64,000 nucleotides of DNA from the NCBI RefSeq assembly GCF_023150065.1, contig NZ_JAKLLN010000001.1, forward strand, positions 316,545-380,544. The letters run 5' to 3'. A program made the position numbers and the translations under genes. Under the pieces are notes generated by a model, which saw nothing but the letters and a program-made list of their open reading frames with translations, did not search any database and was not told where the DNA came from. The stretch is from Zoogloea sp. (lineage in GTDB: Bacteria; Pseudomonadota; Gammaproteobacteria; Burkholderiales; Rhodocyclaceae). This document shows, one piece after another, positions 63,881 to 64,000 of the stretch (position 1 is its first letter; each line of letters opens with the position of its first letter).

Positions 63881-63892
63881 AAGAGTCTTCCC

Positions 63893-64000
63893 ATGCAAGC
63901 AGCCAATCAATCCAAGCAGAGCGTCATCACGGGTCCGGCACAGATTGCTTTCCGGAACTTCAACTTCTACTACGGCGAGTTCCTGGCGCTGAAGAACATC
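63893..64000 (+). CDS. pstB: Phosphate ABC transporter ATP-binding protein PstB, N-terminal fragment
   Basis: Only 36 codons before the right edge: MQAANQSKQSVITG then IAFRNFNFYYGEFLALKNI, the standard PstB beta-strand before the Walker A. No truncation is implied; the gene continues outside the window. ATG 63893-63895, 12 bp after pstA. Confidence 0.93.
   Translation, partial: MQAANQSKQSVITGPAQIAFRNFNFYYGEFLALKNI

Overview
The window looks like a chromosomal segment of a GC-rich Gram-negative betaproteobacterium, most likely of the Rhodocyclales (Azospira/Dechloromonas-like). This is inferred from the gene order mdh / gntR / sdhCDAB-sdhE-gltA / odhA-odhB-lpdA, the high-GC codon use, the Gram-negative porin and the LapA-type adhesin locus. 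No rRNA, CRISPR array, insertion sequence or prophage was seen. One tRNA (Leu, CAA) is present.

Layout. 1-8987 (minus strand) is a surface-adhesin locus: a type I secretion ABC transporter, its membrane-fusion protein, a LuxR-type regulator and the first ~1,530 residues of a giant LapA-like repeat adhesin that runs off the left edge. 9151-17390 (minus) holds a housekeeping block, queA-tgt followed by ribF-ileS-lspA-fkpB-ispH, ending with a small unknown gene. The tRNA-Leu is divergent from queA. 17679-22133 carries an HSL-type hydrolase, an adenylate cyclase with an FHA domain, a nitronate-monooxygenase-like protein with a Cys-rich tail and a CitE/HpcH-type lyase. 22250-34867 is the oxidative TCA block: malate dehydrogenase divergent from a HutC-type GntR regulator, then succinate dehydrogenase and its FAD assembly factor, citrate synthase and the 2-oxoglutarate dehydrogenase complex. 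Candidate regulator sites overlap both the mdh and the sdhC promoters.

34978-40705 holds zapE, a pore-less secretin-like exported protein, a DinG/YoaA helicase, an unrecognised ATP-grasp-like protein and a small monooxygenase-fold protein. 40767-41151 (minus) is a guanidinium exporter (Gdx/SugE type) under a clear guanidine-II (mini-ykkC) riboswitch. 41320-43749 is a molybdenum-cofactor operon (mobB-moeA-moaD-moaE). 43814-47820 (minus) is an arsenic operon, arsR-arsC-acr3-arsD-arsA, with a visible operator and promoter. 48082-50436 is a hybrid sensor kinase.

50485-54268 (minus) is a TRAP transporter of the TatT-associated type with a fused small/large permease. A DUF3334-like protein, malonyl-CoA decarboxylase and a major porin follow. 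58419-64000 is a phosphate-starvation locus: PhoX phosphatase divergent from pstSCA and the start of pstB, with a Pho-box-like direct repeat in front of each side.

Most of the window is ordinary core metabolism. The parts most worth a second look are the guanidine riboswitch/exporter pair, the adhesin locus with its LapG-type cleavage site, the TatT-type TRAP system whose binding protein seems to lack the usual carboxylate-binding Arg, the unrecognised ATP-grasp-like enzyme, the candidate TCA-cycle regulon of the GntR protein, and a two-copy palindromic REP-like element. All assignments rest on reading the sequence by eye; no database search was run.
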